Below, piece by piece: positions 15,488 to 24,774 of a stretch of DNA of 64,000 nucleotides; the stretch's first letter is position 1; each line of letters begins with the position of its first letter. The stretch is taken from assembly GCA_023667395.1 (NCBI GenBank), contig JAMPAC010000007.1:1-64000 (forward strand), written 5' to 3'. Both the position numbers and the translations under genes were made by a program. The notes under the pieces are model-generated. The model worked only from the letters and a program-made list of their open reading frames with translations. It ran no database searches and had not been told where the DNA came from. This stretch comes from Blautia sp. Its GTDB lineage: Bacteria; Bacillota; Clostridia; Lachnospirales; Lachnospiraceae.

Positions 15488-17761
15488 TTAATGTATACCA
15501 ATATTCTTGTTCATATAGCCGTAAGGCTGAATGGTATCAAGATAGGACTGTGCGTCACCATAGTCGGGGCCCCAGCCGGAAGTACCAACGGTAATGTCAT
15601 AATTACCCTCTCTTCCCTCATTGATACGGTAATAACAATTGGTGTAAGCCGTAGACTCGTCGAAAGGAATCAGGTTCACGATCACCTTTCCGCCCAGTAC
15701 TTTCTCAATGGTCTGCTTGTAAACATTGATCCTGTTTGTAATGCTCTCGCTGTAAGTAGCGTAAGGCACATCGATGTTGATGGGGTTCTCTGCGGAAACC
15801 TCCACGCCAACCTGTGCCAGTTCAGCAACAGCCGCGTCCATGTACGCCACCGCCTGATCCGGGTTGTACCAGCCGTCAAAGCCGTCGCCGGATCCAACGC
15901 CGCCGTCCGCCGTGGGATCCCATACCTTGATGGGAACACCGTCCGCATCCAGCTGTGCCTGCTCGATCTCGCCATAATAGGTGCCTGCAGGGAAAGTAGT
16001 GCTCGTGCCGTTGATATCGACTGTCAGTTCATTCTCCAGTTTCAGGAATGTTCCGGGTGTATAGGAGTTCCTGAGGCTGGCATACTTCAGATCCTCGCCG
16101 GAAATCGTCGCGTTATAAGCGCCGCGGTCAAATGCCATTGCCATGGCAACACGGAAGTTCTGGTTGTTCAGCGCTTCCCTTGCCCTTGCCTTATCCTCAT
16201 CCGTCTGGGCGGAAACACCTACGCTGGTATCATTATAGTTGGTCCAGGACTCACGTCCAAGATTTACCCAGCCGCAGTAGGTTGTGGCATTGTTGGTAGT
16301 GGTATAATGATACAGGTCAAAGTAGGTCGCAGTCTCTCCCTCAGGGCTCTCCTGCTGTGCCAGCACCAGGGAAGAAGGATTGAACGAACATGCCGCGCTG
16401 ATATTGGCCTTTACATCATTGTAATTACGGGTTGCATCGGAACCGTCGTTAAAGTAGATATTGATCTTCGGCGTATTTACCGCTTCCGCGTTCCAATACT
16501 CGGGGTTAGCCGCGTAGCTGGTCACGTTCTTCTCGGTATAGTTGGTCACCAGATAAGCGCCGCAGTACGCAATGTTGCTGGGGCTGGTGCCATAATTGCC
16601 GGGGGTATATTCCACGCCGTCTGCACCGAAAGTACCGCCCTGTGACTTATAGTAAGAACGGTTCAGGGGAGCAAAGCAGCCGTATCCCATCATGGTCAGG
16701 AATGCAGGGAAAGGAGCCTCCAGGGTATATTCCAGGGTATGGTCGTCCACAGCTTTCACACCCACCTCTGAGAAATCTGTGATCTCACCGTTGACCCAGG
16801 CATCATAATTCTTGATGCCGCAGCCATCGGTGCTGCTCATCAGATAACCCAGTTCATCATTGTTATCAGCCACGTGCTGCATGGAAGCAACCCAGTCGTC
16901 CGCTGTCACTTCGCCGATCACACGGCCCTGCTGATCCACCCAGTTCACACCGGGACGGATATGGAACGTATAGGTCAGGCCGTCTGCGGAAGCCTCATAG
17001 CTTTCAGCCAGGGCAGGCTGTAACTGATTCAATGCGTCATACTCCAGGAGTCCTGAATAAGTGCTGGAAATGAAGTAAGAATCGCTGGTCATACTGGTAG
17101 CGATCACGTCCCAGGTTACCAGCTCATAACTGATCTCATAGTTATATGTATCGTTCAGGGTATAGCCTTTCTCTTCCAGGAAAGCTTTTGCAGCGTCAAA
17201 CCATGCGTCCGCAGTCTCTGCCCCCCCCCAAATGGAAATCAGCTCAGCCCTGTCCTCGGAGGTGATCAGTTCATTGGTAACCAGATAGGTATACCACTTG
17301 TACTCGTCCAGACCCCAGAGAACCGTAGAGCCGCTGCGGGGCACGATACGGGACATGGCATAGCTTCCGCCGTTGCCGTACACGGGCTGGAACACACCGG
17401 ATTCCAACAGCTTTGCCTCGGAAATAGCCATCAGGGCCATACGCATGTCGAGATCCACTACCTCCTCTTTCGCTGTCTGGTAGTACTCGTTGAATTCGCC
17501 CAAGTTAAAGTCATAAAGGGCATCGGACTTGTCGTCATAGTCCATGGCGTCGATTGCCGCCCAGTCAGGTCCTACATATGCATCTTCCGTAGATCCTGAA
17601 TTGTCGTCGGTGCTTGCAGTGGACGCAGCCGCACTGTTGTCAGTGCTTTCCGGAGCACTGGATGACGCACTGCCGTCATTACCGCCGCAGGCTGTCATGC
17701 CAAGCACCATAGACGCTGCCAGCATGGATGCCAGCAATTTTTGTACTTTGCACTTTTTCAT
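15488..17761 (-). CDS. oppA: Oligopeptide-binding lipoprotein OppA, apparently circularly permuted
   Basis: This 757-residue lipoprotein (lipobox MTAC, Cys25, then a Ser/Asp linker) is the binding protein of the operon. Residues about 85-180 (GEFNEYYQTAKEEV, MRMALMAISEAKLLESGVF, GGSYAMSRIVPRSG) match the usual C-terminal segment of Firmicute OppA proteins. The usual N-terminus (YNYEISYELVTWDVI, then ISSTYSGLLEYD) starts only near 205, and the chain ends at GWGPDYGDAQSYLDTIQP, where the tail would normally continue. It therefore looks permuted at the same point as the lipoprotein at 2208-3992. A run of nine G residues in the coding strand falls in the moved segment. The ATG follows GAGAGGAG. 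Confidence 0.9.
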   Translation of the reverse strand: MKKCKVQKLLASMLAASMVLGMTACGGNDGSASSSAPESTDNSAAASTASTDDNSGSTEDAYVGPDWAAIDAMDYDDKSDALYDFNLGEFNEYYQTAKEEVVDLDMRMALMAISEAKLLESGVFQPVYGNGGSYAMSRIVPRSGSTVLWGLDEYKWYTYLVTNELITSEDRAELISIWGGAETADAWFDAAKAFLEEKGYTLNDTYNYEISYELVTWDVIATSMTSDSYFISSTYSGLLEYDALNQLQPALAESYEASADGLTYTFHIRPGVNWVDQQGRVIGEVTADDWVASMQHVADNNDELGYLMSSTDGCGIKNYDAWVNGEITDFSEVGVKAVDDHTLEYTLEAPFPAFLTMMGYGCFAPLNRSYYKSQGGTFGADGVEYTPGNYGTSPSNIAYCGAYLVTNYTEKNVTSYAANPEYWNAEAVNTPKINIYFNDGSDATRNYNDVKANISAACSFNPSSLVLAQQESPEGETATYFDLYHYTTTNNATTYCGWVNLGRESWTNYNDTSVGVSAQTDEDKARAREALNNQNFRVAMAMAFDRGAYNATISGEDLKYASLRNSYTPGTFLKLENELTVDINGTSTTFPAGTYYGEIEQAQLDADGVPIKVWDPTADGGVGSGDGFDGWYNPDQAVAYMDAAVAELAQVGVEVSAENPINIDVPYATYSESITNRINVYKQTIEKVLGGKVIVNLIPFDESTAYTNCYYRINEGREGNYDITVGTSGWGPDYGDAQSYLDTIQPYGYMNKNIGIH

Positions 17762-17920
17762 AATTTTTTCTCCTCTCTATAGATTTCCGCACACTTTGAC
17801 GCTTTATCATTGTAAACTGCCAAAATCAACAAAAAGGGATAGAATAATACCGTTATTCGCTCCCTCGAGAATACTTGTATACAATAAAGCATGTATGCAG
17901 ACAGTGCATTAACATATTAT

Positions 17921-17949
17921 AGTATAAATTAGACGGCGGGGAATGTCAA
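17921..17949 (-). promoter_or_regulatory. Sigma-A promoter of the opp operon
   Basis: On the minus strand TTGACA (17949-17944) and TATACT (17926-17921) are separated by 17 bases, an excellent vegetative promoter. It leaves an oppA leader of about 150 bases that contains small palindromes such as TTGTATACAA. Confidence 0.8.
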
Positions 17950-17950
17950 G

Positions 17951-17970
17951 AATTTTCTTTATGGAAAATT
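17951..17970. promoter_or_regulatory. Inverted repeat just upstream of the opp -35 box
   Basis: AATTTTC and GAAAATT form a perfect 7-bp inverted repeat with a 6-base spacer, two bases from the -35 hexamer. The arms match CodY half-sites but the spacing is six instead of one, so a CodY site is not claimed. It could be an operator or the transcript end of the upstream gene. Confidence 0.4.
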
Positions 17971-17977
17971 TTGTGTA

Positions 17978-18592
17978 TCAGAGCAGCCTTAAAAGCTGTA
18001 CCAGTTCATGCGGTTCATCTGTATCCAATGCGGTCTGTCTGGTGTCAAACTGCGAGAAACGGTTTGCTTTATAGAAATCCAGCAGCTTTTCCTCATTCTC
18101 AGCTTCCAGAAATACTACTATGCCGCCAAGCATATATTGTGCATCCTCTATCACAGTCCATGCCAGTTCGACCAGTTCTTTCCCTGTAATTCTCGTATTT
18201 GCGCCATCTGTATAATTTTTGCCAAGCTGCGCAATCAAATAGGCTGACATATTATATGTATCTGAACTCTTATCCAATTCACTGATGCGCAGCAACTTCC
18301 TTTTTGTAGTATTGCTTACCGTTTCTCCCCTGACTGTCAGAGGCTTTAGTGCAAGGGTAAAATATCCAAGTAATTCCTTGTTTTCCACCGAAAACACGAG
18401 GTATGTAACTGACTGGCTCTTTTTGGTAAATTCTATCGCGCTGTTTTTCAAAAAAAATTCCACATCAACATTTTGAGGACAAGAAAAACCGGAAAGTACT
18501 CTGACAAGCATTGGCTCTCCGGCTTTCTCATCATTTCCTAATGCCAGATAATCACGAATGTTGATATAAAAAAACTTATCATTTATCAGCAT
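17978..18592 (-). CDS. GNAT-type acetyltransferase, putative toxin of a TA pair
   Basis: The 204-residue protein resembles the GNAT acetyltransferases that pair with small proteins in Firmicute genomes: a central TYLVFSVENKELLGYFTLALKPL beta region, a SAYLIAQLGKNY acetyl-CoA-binding segment and a GIVVFLEAENEEKLLDFYKANRF end. Known relatives of this general type acetylate aminoacyl-tRNA and stop translation. The start has GGGAG upstream and overlaps the preceding 64-codon gene by 14 bases, the normal antitoxin-toxin arrangement. The shared promoter carries a perfect palindrome. Toxin activity is inferred. Confidence 0.7.
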   Translation of the reverse strand: MLINDKFFYINIRDYLALGNDEKAGEPMLVRVLSGFSCPQNVDVEFFLKNSAIEFTKKSQSVTYLVFSVENKELLGYFTLALKPLTVRGETVSNTTKRKLLRISELDKSSDTYNMSAYLIAQLGKNYTDGANTRITGKELVELAWTVIEDAQYMLGGIVVFLEAENEEKLLDFYKANRFSQFDTRQTALDTDEPHELVQLLRLL

Positions 18593-18770
18593 TCGCTTTC
18601 TCCCATTCTCTCATAAATTTTCTCAGTTCCTCTTCCCCTTTTATCTGCCTTGCAGCTACCGGGGTACGCACAGGACGGTTCTTGGCAGATTCTTCAATCG
18701 CATTGACGAACATCTCCACCTGCTCCTTGCCGGAAATGACAAAATTTTTCGTGATACTTGAAGTTGCCAT
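18579..18770 (-). CDS. Small antitoxin-like partner of the GNAT protein
   Basis: This protein of 63 residues starts MATSSITKNFVISG and has a helical C-terminus (EEELRKFMREWEKA). The ATG at 18770 follows AGGAGGTG with ideal spacing. Its N-terminus could form a beta strand as in ribbon-helix-helix or AbrB-like antitoxins, but I cannot assign the fold. Its position before and overlap with the GNAT gene make it the presumed antitoxin and autorepressor. Confidence 0.65.
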   Translation of the reverse strand: MATSSITKNFVISGKEQVEMFVNAIEESAKNRPVRTPVAARQIKGEEELRKFMREWEKANADK

Positions 18771-18794
18771 AAAAAACACCTCCTTTGGTTAGTA

Positions 18795-18824
18795 ATGCTA
18801 TAATCTGCCTGCAGATTATAGCAT
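18795..18824. promoter_or_regulatory. Perfect 30-bp palindrome with embedded -10, TA operator
   Basis: ATGCTATAATCTGC and its exact complement are separated by two bases. TGC-TATAAT on the minus strand gives an extended -10, about 45 bases before the antitoxin start. A repressor dimer or tetramer bound here would block the promoter, the usual autoregulation of toxin-antitoxin operons. Confidence 0.7.
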
Positions 18825-18897
18825 GGCTTTTCTCCAAAAATTCATACTTTCCTATCTACATTTTATTCTCTTATTTCGGTTAATGCAACCAAACTTT

Positions 18898-18996
18898 TTA
18901 TGAATTTTTTATCACTTCTTTTTCTACGCGCCCCTGCTCTTTTTTCAACTGTTCCTCCACAATGGATTTGTCCTGCAGCGCTTCCGCTACCTGCAT
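18898..18996 (-). pseudogene. Possible gene fragment (32 codons, coiled-coil-like)
   Basis: The minus strand encodes MQVAEALQDKSIVEEQL followed by a charged helical tail ending VIKNS and a stop. The residue pattern is protein-like, but there is no ribosome binding site and the frame is closed eight codons upstream. It is probably the tail of a lost gene in the otherwise empty 284-base gap. Confidence 0.3.
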
Positions 18997-19063
18997 GGAA
19001 AAGGTGCAAAGCCCTTACGACCTTACACCTGAACCTGCTGGCTGCTATTCAATTGTGGGAATA

Positions 19064-19255
19064 CTACTCTTTGATCTCGTCAATGTCCGTGAGATTTACT
19101 CCTAATGAATTCAATACCACTTTCATTGACTTGTAATCCTTTTTCAAGCCTTCATATGTTTCTGTTGCATTCTCTTTCTTTGCATTCTTCATATGGGCCT
19201 GTACTCTTTGAAATTGCTCTACCATATCTTTGACAATCTCACCATTACTGGGCAT
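19064..19255 (-). CDS. Small hypothetical protein (63 aa)
   Basis: I do not recognise this small acidic/basic helical protein (MPSNGEIVKDMVEQFQ, then VNLTDIDEIKE at the end). The start at 19255 is favoured over an ATG 11 codons upstream because AGGTGAG lies just before it. A clear sigma-A promoter precedes it. A close copy of its last codons survives at 6939-6971, so the family is probably repeated in this genome. Confidence 0.6.
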   Translation of the reverse strand: MPSNGEIVKDMVEQFQRVQAHMKNAKKENATETYEGLKKDYKSMKVVLNSLGVNLTDIDEIKE

Positions 19256-19302
19256 ATACTCACCTGCTTTCCGGATGCTATGGTTCACCTGTGTCTATAT
19301 TT

Positions 19303-19331
19303 ATTATAACAATCCGGGGACAGGGTGTAAA
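19303..19331 (-). promoter_or_regulatory. Sigma-A promoter for the small gene at 19.1 kb
   Basis: Minus-strand TTTACA (19331-19326) and TATAAT (19308-19303) have a 17-base spacer, immediately downstream of the enolase stop codon. Confidence 0.75.
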
Positions 19332-19333
19332 GC

Positions 19334-20734
<1,401 letters not shown>

Positions 20735-20746
20735 CTATGCATTTAT

Positions 20747-21769
20747 TTAGTACGCTTTCCCCGCCAGGATCTCGCAATAGTCCTTATAATTCTTTTCCAG
20801 CAGCGAGGGTGTGTCCAGCCCGTAGGGGCATTTTGCCTTGCACTGGCCGCAGTGGAGGCAGTCCTCGATCTTTTTCATCTTCGCCTGGGCTTCCGGCGTC
20901 AGCTGCGCGGCGGAAGGCGACCTGCGGATCAGCAGGCTCATGCGGGCGCAGTTATTGATCTCGATTCCCACGGGACAGGGCATACAGTAGCCGCATCCAC
21001 GGCAGAAATCCCCCAGCAGTTCCTCCCTGTCGCGTTTGATCACCGCTGCCAGTTCCTCCGTCATCACGGGAGGATTGTCTATGTAGGACAAAAACTCGTC
21101 CAGTTCGCTCTCCCGCTGCACGCCCCAGATGGGGAGCACGTTATCGTATTGGGCCAGGAACGCGTAGGCCGCCGCAGAATTGGTGATCAGGCCGCCAGAC
21201 AGTGCTTTCATGGCAATAAGGCCCATCTCCGCATCCTTACACTTCTGCACCAGCTGGATGTCCTTCTCCGTGGCAAGGTAGCAGAAGGGAAACTGCAGCG
21301 TCTCATACAGCCCGCTCTCCACCGCCTCATGGGCCACGTTCAGCCGATGGTTGGTGATGCCGATGTGGCGGATCATGCCTTTTGCCTTGGCCTCCTGCAT
21401 GGCCTCATACAGCCCCGTGCCGTCCTCCGGTTTCGGGCAGAAAGCGGGATTGTGGAACTGATAAATGTCGATATAATCCGTCCGCAGGTTGCGCAGGGAA
21501 GTCTCCAGATCTTTCCAGAAGCCTTCTGCGGTTGTGGCTCCTGTCTTGGTGGCAATATAGACCTTCTCCCGCATCCCGTCAAAGGCTTCCCCCAGCTTTA
21601 CCTCGCTGTCGGTGTACCATCTGGCGGTGTCAAAAAATGTGACGCCATTGTCATAAGCCTTCCGCAGCAGCTTCACCGCCTCTTCCCGGGAGATGCGCTG
21701 GATGGGCAGCGCCCCGAAAGAATTCTTCTCCACCGTGATGCCTGTTTTACCCAATGTTACCTTTGCCAT
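20747..21769 (-). CDS. Aldo/keto reductase with C-terminal 4Fe-4S ferredoxin domain
   Basis: From the ATG preceded by AGAGGAAC the protein is 340 residues. The aldo/keto reductase tetrad is visible as FFDTARWYTDSE (Asp, Tyr), VYIATKTG (Lys) and DIYQFHNP (His). The C-terminal third adds CRGCGYCMPCPVGI and CLHCGQCKAKCPYG, two cysteine clusters that should hold iron-sulfur centres. This fused form is common in Clostridia and probably transfers electrons between NAD(P)H or ferredoxin and an unknown carbonyl substrate. The longer upstream reading frame has no ribosome binding site and is excluded. Confidence 0.88.
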   Translation of the reverse strand: MAKVTLGKTGITVEKNSFGALPIQRISREEAVKLLRKAYDNGVTFFDTARWYTDSEVKLGEAFDGMREKVYIATKTGATTAEGFWKDLETSLRNLRTDYIDIYQFHNPAFCPKPEDGTGLYEAMQEAKAKGMIRHIGITNHRLNVAHEAVESGLYETLQFPFCYLATEKDIQLVQKCKDAEMGLIAMKALSGGLITNSAAAYAFLAQYDNVLPIWGVQRESELDEFLSYIDNPPVMTEELAAVIKRDREELLGDFCRGCGYCMPCPVGIEINNCARMSLLIRRSPSAAQLTPEAQAKMKKIEDCLHCGQCKAKCPYGLDTPSLLEKNYKDYCEILAGKAY

Positions 21770-21797
21770 ACCGTTCCTCTCTTTCCTTGAAAAAATA

Positions 21798-23324
21798 TTA
21801 TTCACTGCTCCGTAAAACAACAGAATTTTTCTGATACCACTGCGCAATGGCAAGGTTGACCCAGAAGTCCGCATCCTCATCCACTTCGCCCATATAGAGC
21901 AGTTCCGGGCAGACGGAAACAGGCTCCAGCACCACATCCGGGATCTGCGGATCCTGCAATATCTCCCGGCGGGCTTCCATCTCCTCTTTCCATTGCCGCG
22001 CCTCGCCGGAGGCCACGCTCCGCATCACCGTAAAGGATGTCATGGCACTGATATCCATCTGCGTCAGGAACACAAACAGCAGGATCGCACACAGACAGAA
22101 ATGGTTCAGATACAGCTTTCCATGTTCCAGCGCTTTCAGCTTATGCCCCGCTTTCTCAAGGCTCTTCTGAAGCCACCCCAGCCAGTAAACGTAATTACAT
22201 AAATGAAGCAGTATCACCGCCCAGTAATATACATTCTGGGTCCTGTCCGGACCCGTGGAATGCAGCGCGCACAGGGTAGGCGCAAACATCGCGCTGAACA
22301 ACAGATACACAACGGCTGAAAACACCACGGGACAGGGGAACCGGAACCTGATCTTTTTCAAATCCTCCAGCAAAAATGGCAGCAATACCACGTAAAAGAT
22401 CAGCAGCCTGGCGTTTGTTTCCTGCAGATACATTTCCCTTCCATAGACCAGCGCGTTAAAAATGGAGGCCACGATACCCATCCGCTCAAAATCACCCTGT
22501 CTCACGGAATTGCCCGGCGCAAGGATATTGACGAAACAGAACGCAAGGAAGATCAGGTACAGGATAAGGTAGCCCCTCTTCTGCTCCGTCCTGCCGTCAA
22601 CACATAACAGTCCAAGCAGAGACGCCCCCCCCAGCAGCATCAAAAACAACATGGTGGTGTAATTTGTTCCCGCCACAAATATCCCGACGAGAGCCGTAAC
22701 GACATAAAACATCCTGCCCTTATGCCCGCCCCAGGCTATCTCATACATGTTTACCACGAATACGAGCCCCATGGCGTAACCCGCGATATTATAAAAGCTG
22801 CCGTTAAACCAGTAAAAGCCTTCCACTGCGGAGGGAAGCCACTGGGTGGACAGGATAAGAACCCCCGCAGCCATGACGGCGGTTGTCTCCCATGAGAACC
22901 GGAATTTCCTGCAGAACAGTTTCCGGAAAAAATACAGGTTGGCGGCGACAAAGATCCCCAGCAGGATATAGGTGTTCAAAACCGCCAGTTCCTCATGAAA
23001 GACCGCAGGCTGCAGGCTGGTAAAGATCATACTGGAATAATTGCCGCCCCACCCCATATAGATTGCCCCGACCCTTTGGGCCACCGAGGAAAGCACGCCG
23101 CCGATACCGGAGAAAAAACCTTCCCTCTGCTCCCACGCCAGATGGGTCTGGGCGCCGATCGAATAATCATCCAGACAGATGAAATTATAACCTGAATAGT
23201 AAAAAAGCGGGATCAAAATACAGACAGCCGCCAAAATACACGACCACACGGACAGCTTTTTCCAAAAACCGTTTTCTGACAAATGTGCAGTTTTCTGACG
23301 CACGGTTCCGATCCATTTTGCCAT
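21798..23324 (-). CDS. Polytopic membrane protein, DUF6056-like
   Basis: The start at 23324 follows GCAGGAGG; the protein is 508 residues with about ten to twelve hydrophobic helices, the first near residues 25-45 (SVWSCILAAVCILIPLFYY). A conserved outer loop LDDYSIGAQTHLAWEQREG follows that first helix, then GWGGNYSSMIF; this looks like the DUF6056 family, whose architecture resembles GT-C glycosyltransferases. The DD pair in the first loop would suit a lipid-linked sugar transferase, but no function is shown. It runs between pfp and the aldo/keto reductase, and a run of eight C on the plus strand lies inside it near 22624. Confidence 0.6.
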   Translation of the reverse strand: MAKWIGTVRQKTAHLSENGFWKKLSVWSCILAAVCILIPLFYYSGYNFICLDDYSIGAQTHLAWEQREGFFSGIGGVLSSVAQRVGAIYMGWGGNYSSMIFTSLQPAVFHEELAVLNTYILLGIFVAANLYFFRKLFCRKFRFSWETTAVMAAGVLILSTQWLPSAVEGFYWFNGSFYNIAGYAMGLVFVVNMYEIAWGGHKGRMFYVVTALVGIFVAGTNYTTMLFLMLLGGASLLGLLCVDGRTEQKRGYLILYLIFLAFCFVNILAPGNSVRQGDFERMGIVASIFNALVYGREMYLQETNARLLIFYVVLLPFLLEDLKKIRFRFPCPVVFSAVVYLLFSAMFAPTLCALHSTGPDRTQNVYYWAVILLHLCNYVYWLGWLQKSLEKAGHKLKALEHGKLYLNHFCLCAILLFVFLTQMDISAMTSFTVMRSVASGEARQWKEEMEARREILQDPQIPDVVLEPVSVCPELLYMGEVDEDADFWVNLAIAQWYQKNSVVLRSSE

Positions 23325-23360
23325 ATCATACCTCCTGCCCGCAGGCACGGCTTCCTCAAA

Positions 23361-23407
23361 AGATCCCCTCAAATGAACCCGTTTTCCTGTTTCATTCAAG
23401 AGGATCT
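23361..23407 (-). terminator. Long imperfect hairpin after pfp
   Basis: Arms AGATCCCCTCAAATGAACC and GTTTCATTCAAGAGGATCT pair with a few mismatches, in the gap between the pfp stop and the next start. In the minus-strand transcript the stem is followed by TTTTG, so it could be a weak terminator or an attenuator for the membrane protein gene. Confidence 0.45.
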
Positions 23408-23422
23408 CCACTTCATCCCGCC

Positions 23423-24670
23423 TTATTTTTTATCCCTGCGAAGCACAAGGTGCTGGGGCAGTCCATTTACCATGAACGGCTGATAGTCTCCCTGAATCAG
23501 GGGCTCAATGTAATTGATGAATTCTTCCGTCACATAGTTGCCTTCCTTGTTGACCCACTCCCTGGGAACCAGCTTCTCGTTATTGGCAATGCGGTGTACG
23601 TCGTAGATGCCCGCCGCGCTCATATAAGGATCGTCCGCAACACGGTCGATGACCACCATCTTGCCGTTATCGCCCTCGTCCGCAGCTTTCACAGCGGCGC
23701 CGCCTACCATGAACGCCTCGTTGATGTCCACGCGGGACGCCATATGGGACGCGCTCCTCTGCATGGTGGAGAACTCAATGCTCCTGGTCTTGCATCCGAT
23801 CTCCGCGCTTAAGAAATTAGCCAGATAGGAAGCGGTTCCCTGAAGCTGCTTATGGCCGAACGCATCCACATAATCCGCGTTGCCGGACAGTTCGCAGACA
23901 TACCTGCCGTCCTCCAGCTTGATGCCCTCGGATACCGCAACCACAACGGATTCTTTCTTCTTCAGAAGTTCCTGTATCTTCTTCAGGAATTTGTCAATAT
24001 CAAAAGGAATCTCAGGCAGATAGATCAGGTCGGGACCGTCGCATTCCTCCGTCTTGGCAAGCGCGGTGGCTCCCGTCAGCCATCCCGCGTTACGTCCCAT
24101 GACCTCGATGATGGTGATCATCTCCTTATGATATGCCAGCCCCAGCGCGTCGCAGATCACCTCTTTGGTGGATGCTGCGATATACTTTGCCGCGCTTCCG
24201 AACCCGGGCGTATGGTCTGTCAGCGCCAGGTCGTTGTCAATGGTCTTGGGCACGCCCAGGAACTTCTGGGGATGTCCCTTGATGATGGCGTAATCGGACA
24301 GCTTCTTGATGGTGTCCATGGAATCGTTTCCGCCAATATAAATAAACGCCTCGATCTCCAGCTTGTCCAGGATCTCAAAGATTCTCTCATAAATCTCCAG
24401 GTTCTCATGGATCTCAGGCAGCTTATAGCGACAGGATCCCAGGAATGCTGAAGGAGTTCTCTTCAACAGTTCGATGTCCATATCCGAGTGGATCTGGGTG
24501 GACAGATCCACATACTGCTCGTCCAGAAGCCCCTGTATCCCGTGAAGCATTCCATACACCTTATGAAAGCCTCTCTCAATGGCAGTCTTATAGACGCCTG
24601 CCAGACTGGAGTTGATCACGGCGGTGGGACCTCCCGACTGTCCAACGATTATGTTACGTTTCTTTTCCAA
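23423..24670 (-). CDS. pfp: 6-phosphofructokinase, probably pyrophosphate-dependent
   Basis: This 415-residue enzyme phosphorylates fructose 6-phosphate. The phosphoryl donor motif reads GGNDSM and the following loop PKTIDND, with Lys where ATP-PFK has Gly; that combination marks the PPi-using type. The more usual PPi motif is GGDDS, so the Asn is a small departure. Other motifs are VGQSGGPTAVIN at the start, MGRNAGWLTG and an HxxQ-type C-terminal region. The start is TTG with AAGGAGGC upstream. It may make glycolysis here partly reversible; enolase lies 3 kb away. Confidence 0.88.
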   Translation of the reverse strand: MEKKRNIIVGQSGGPTAVINSSLAGVYKTAIERGFHKVYGMLHGIQGLLDEQYVDLSTQIHSDMDIELLKRTPSAFLGSCRYKLPEIHENLEIYERIFEILDKLEIEAFIYIGGNDSMDTIKKLSDYAIIKGHPQKFLGVPKTIDNDLALTDHTPGFGSAAKYIAASTKEVICDALGLAYHKEMITIIEVMGRNAGWLTGATALAKTEECDGPDLIYLPEIPFDIDKFLKKIQELLKKKESVVVAVSEGIKLEDGRYVCELSGNADYVDAFGHKQLQGTASYLANFLSAEIGCKTRSIEFSTMQRSASHMASRVDINEAFMVGGAAVKAADEGDNGKMVVIDRVADDPYMSAAGIYDVHRIANNEKLVPREWVNKEGNYVTEEFINYIEPLIQGDYQPFMVNGLPQHLVLRRDKK

Positions 24671-24774
24671 TTTAAAATGCCTCCTTTGACTGATCTACAT
24701 CATTTTCGTGCGCAAAAATCCGCTCACATTCTACTATACCAAATTTTTTGCGGCTTGAACAGTCCTTTTTTGCA

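Noticed and set aside
17951..17970. CodY-binding site upstream of opp
   Set aside because: The arms match CodY half-sites, but the spacer is six bases rather than one, so only an inverted repeat is reported.
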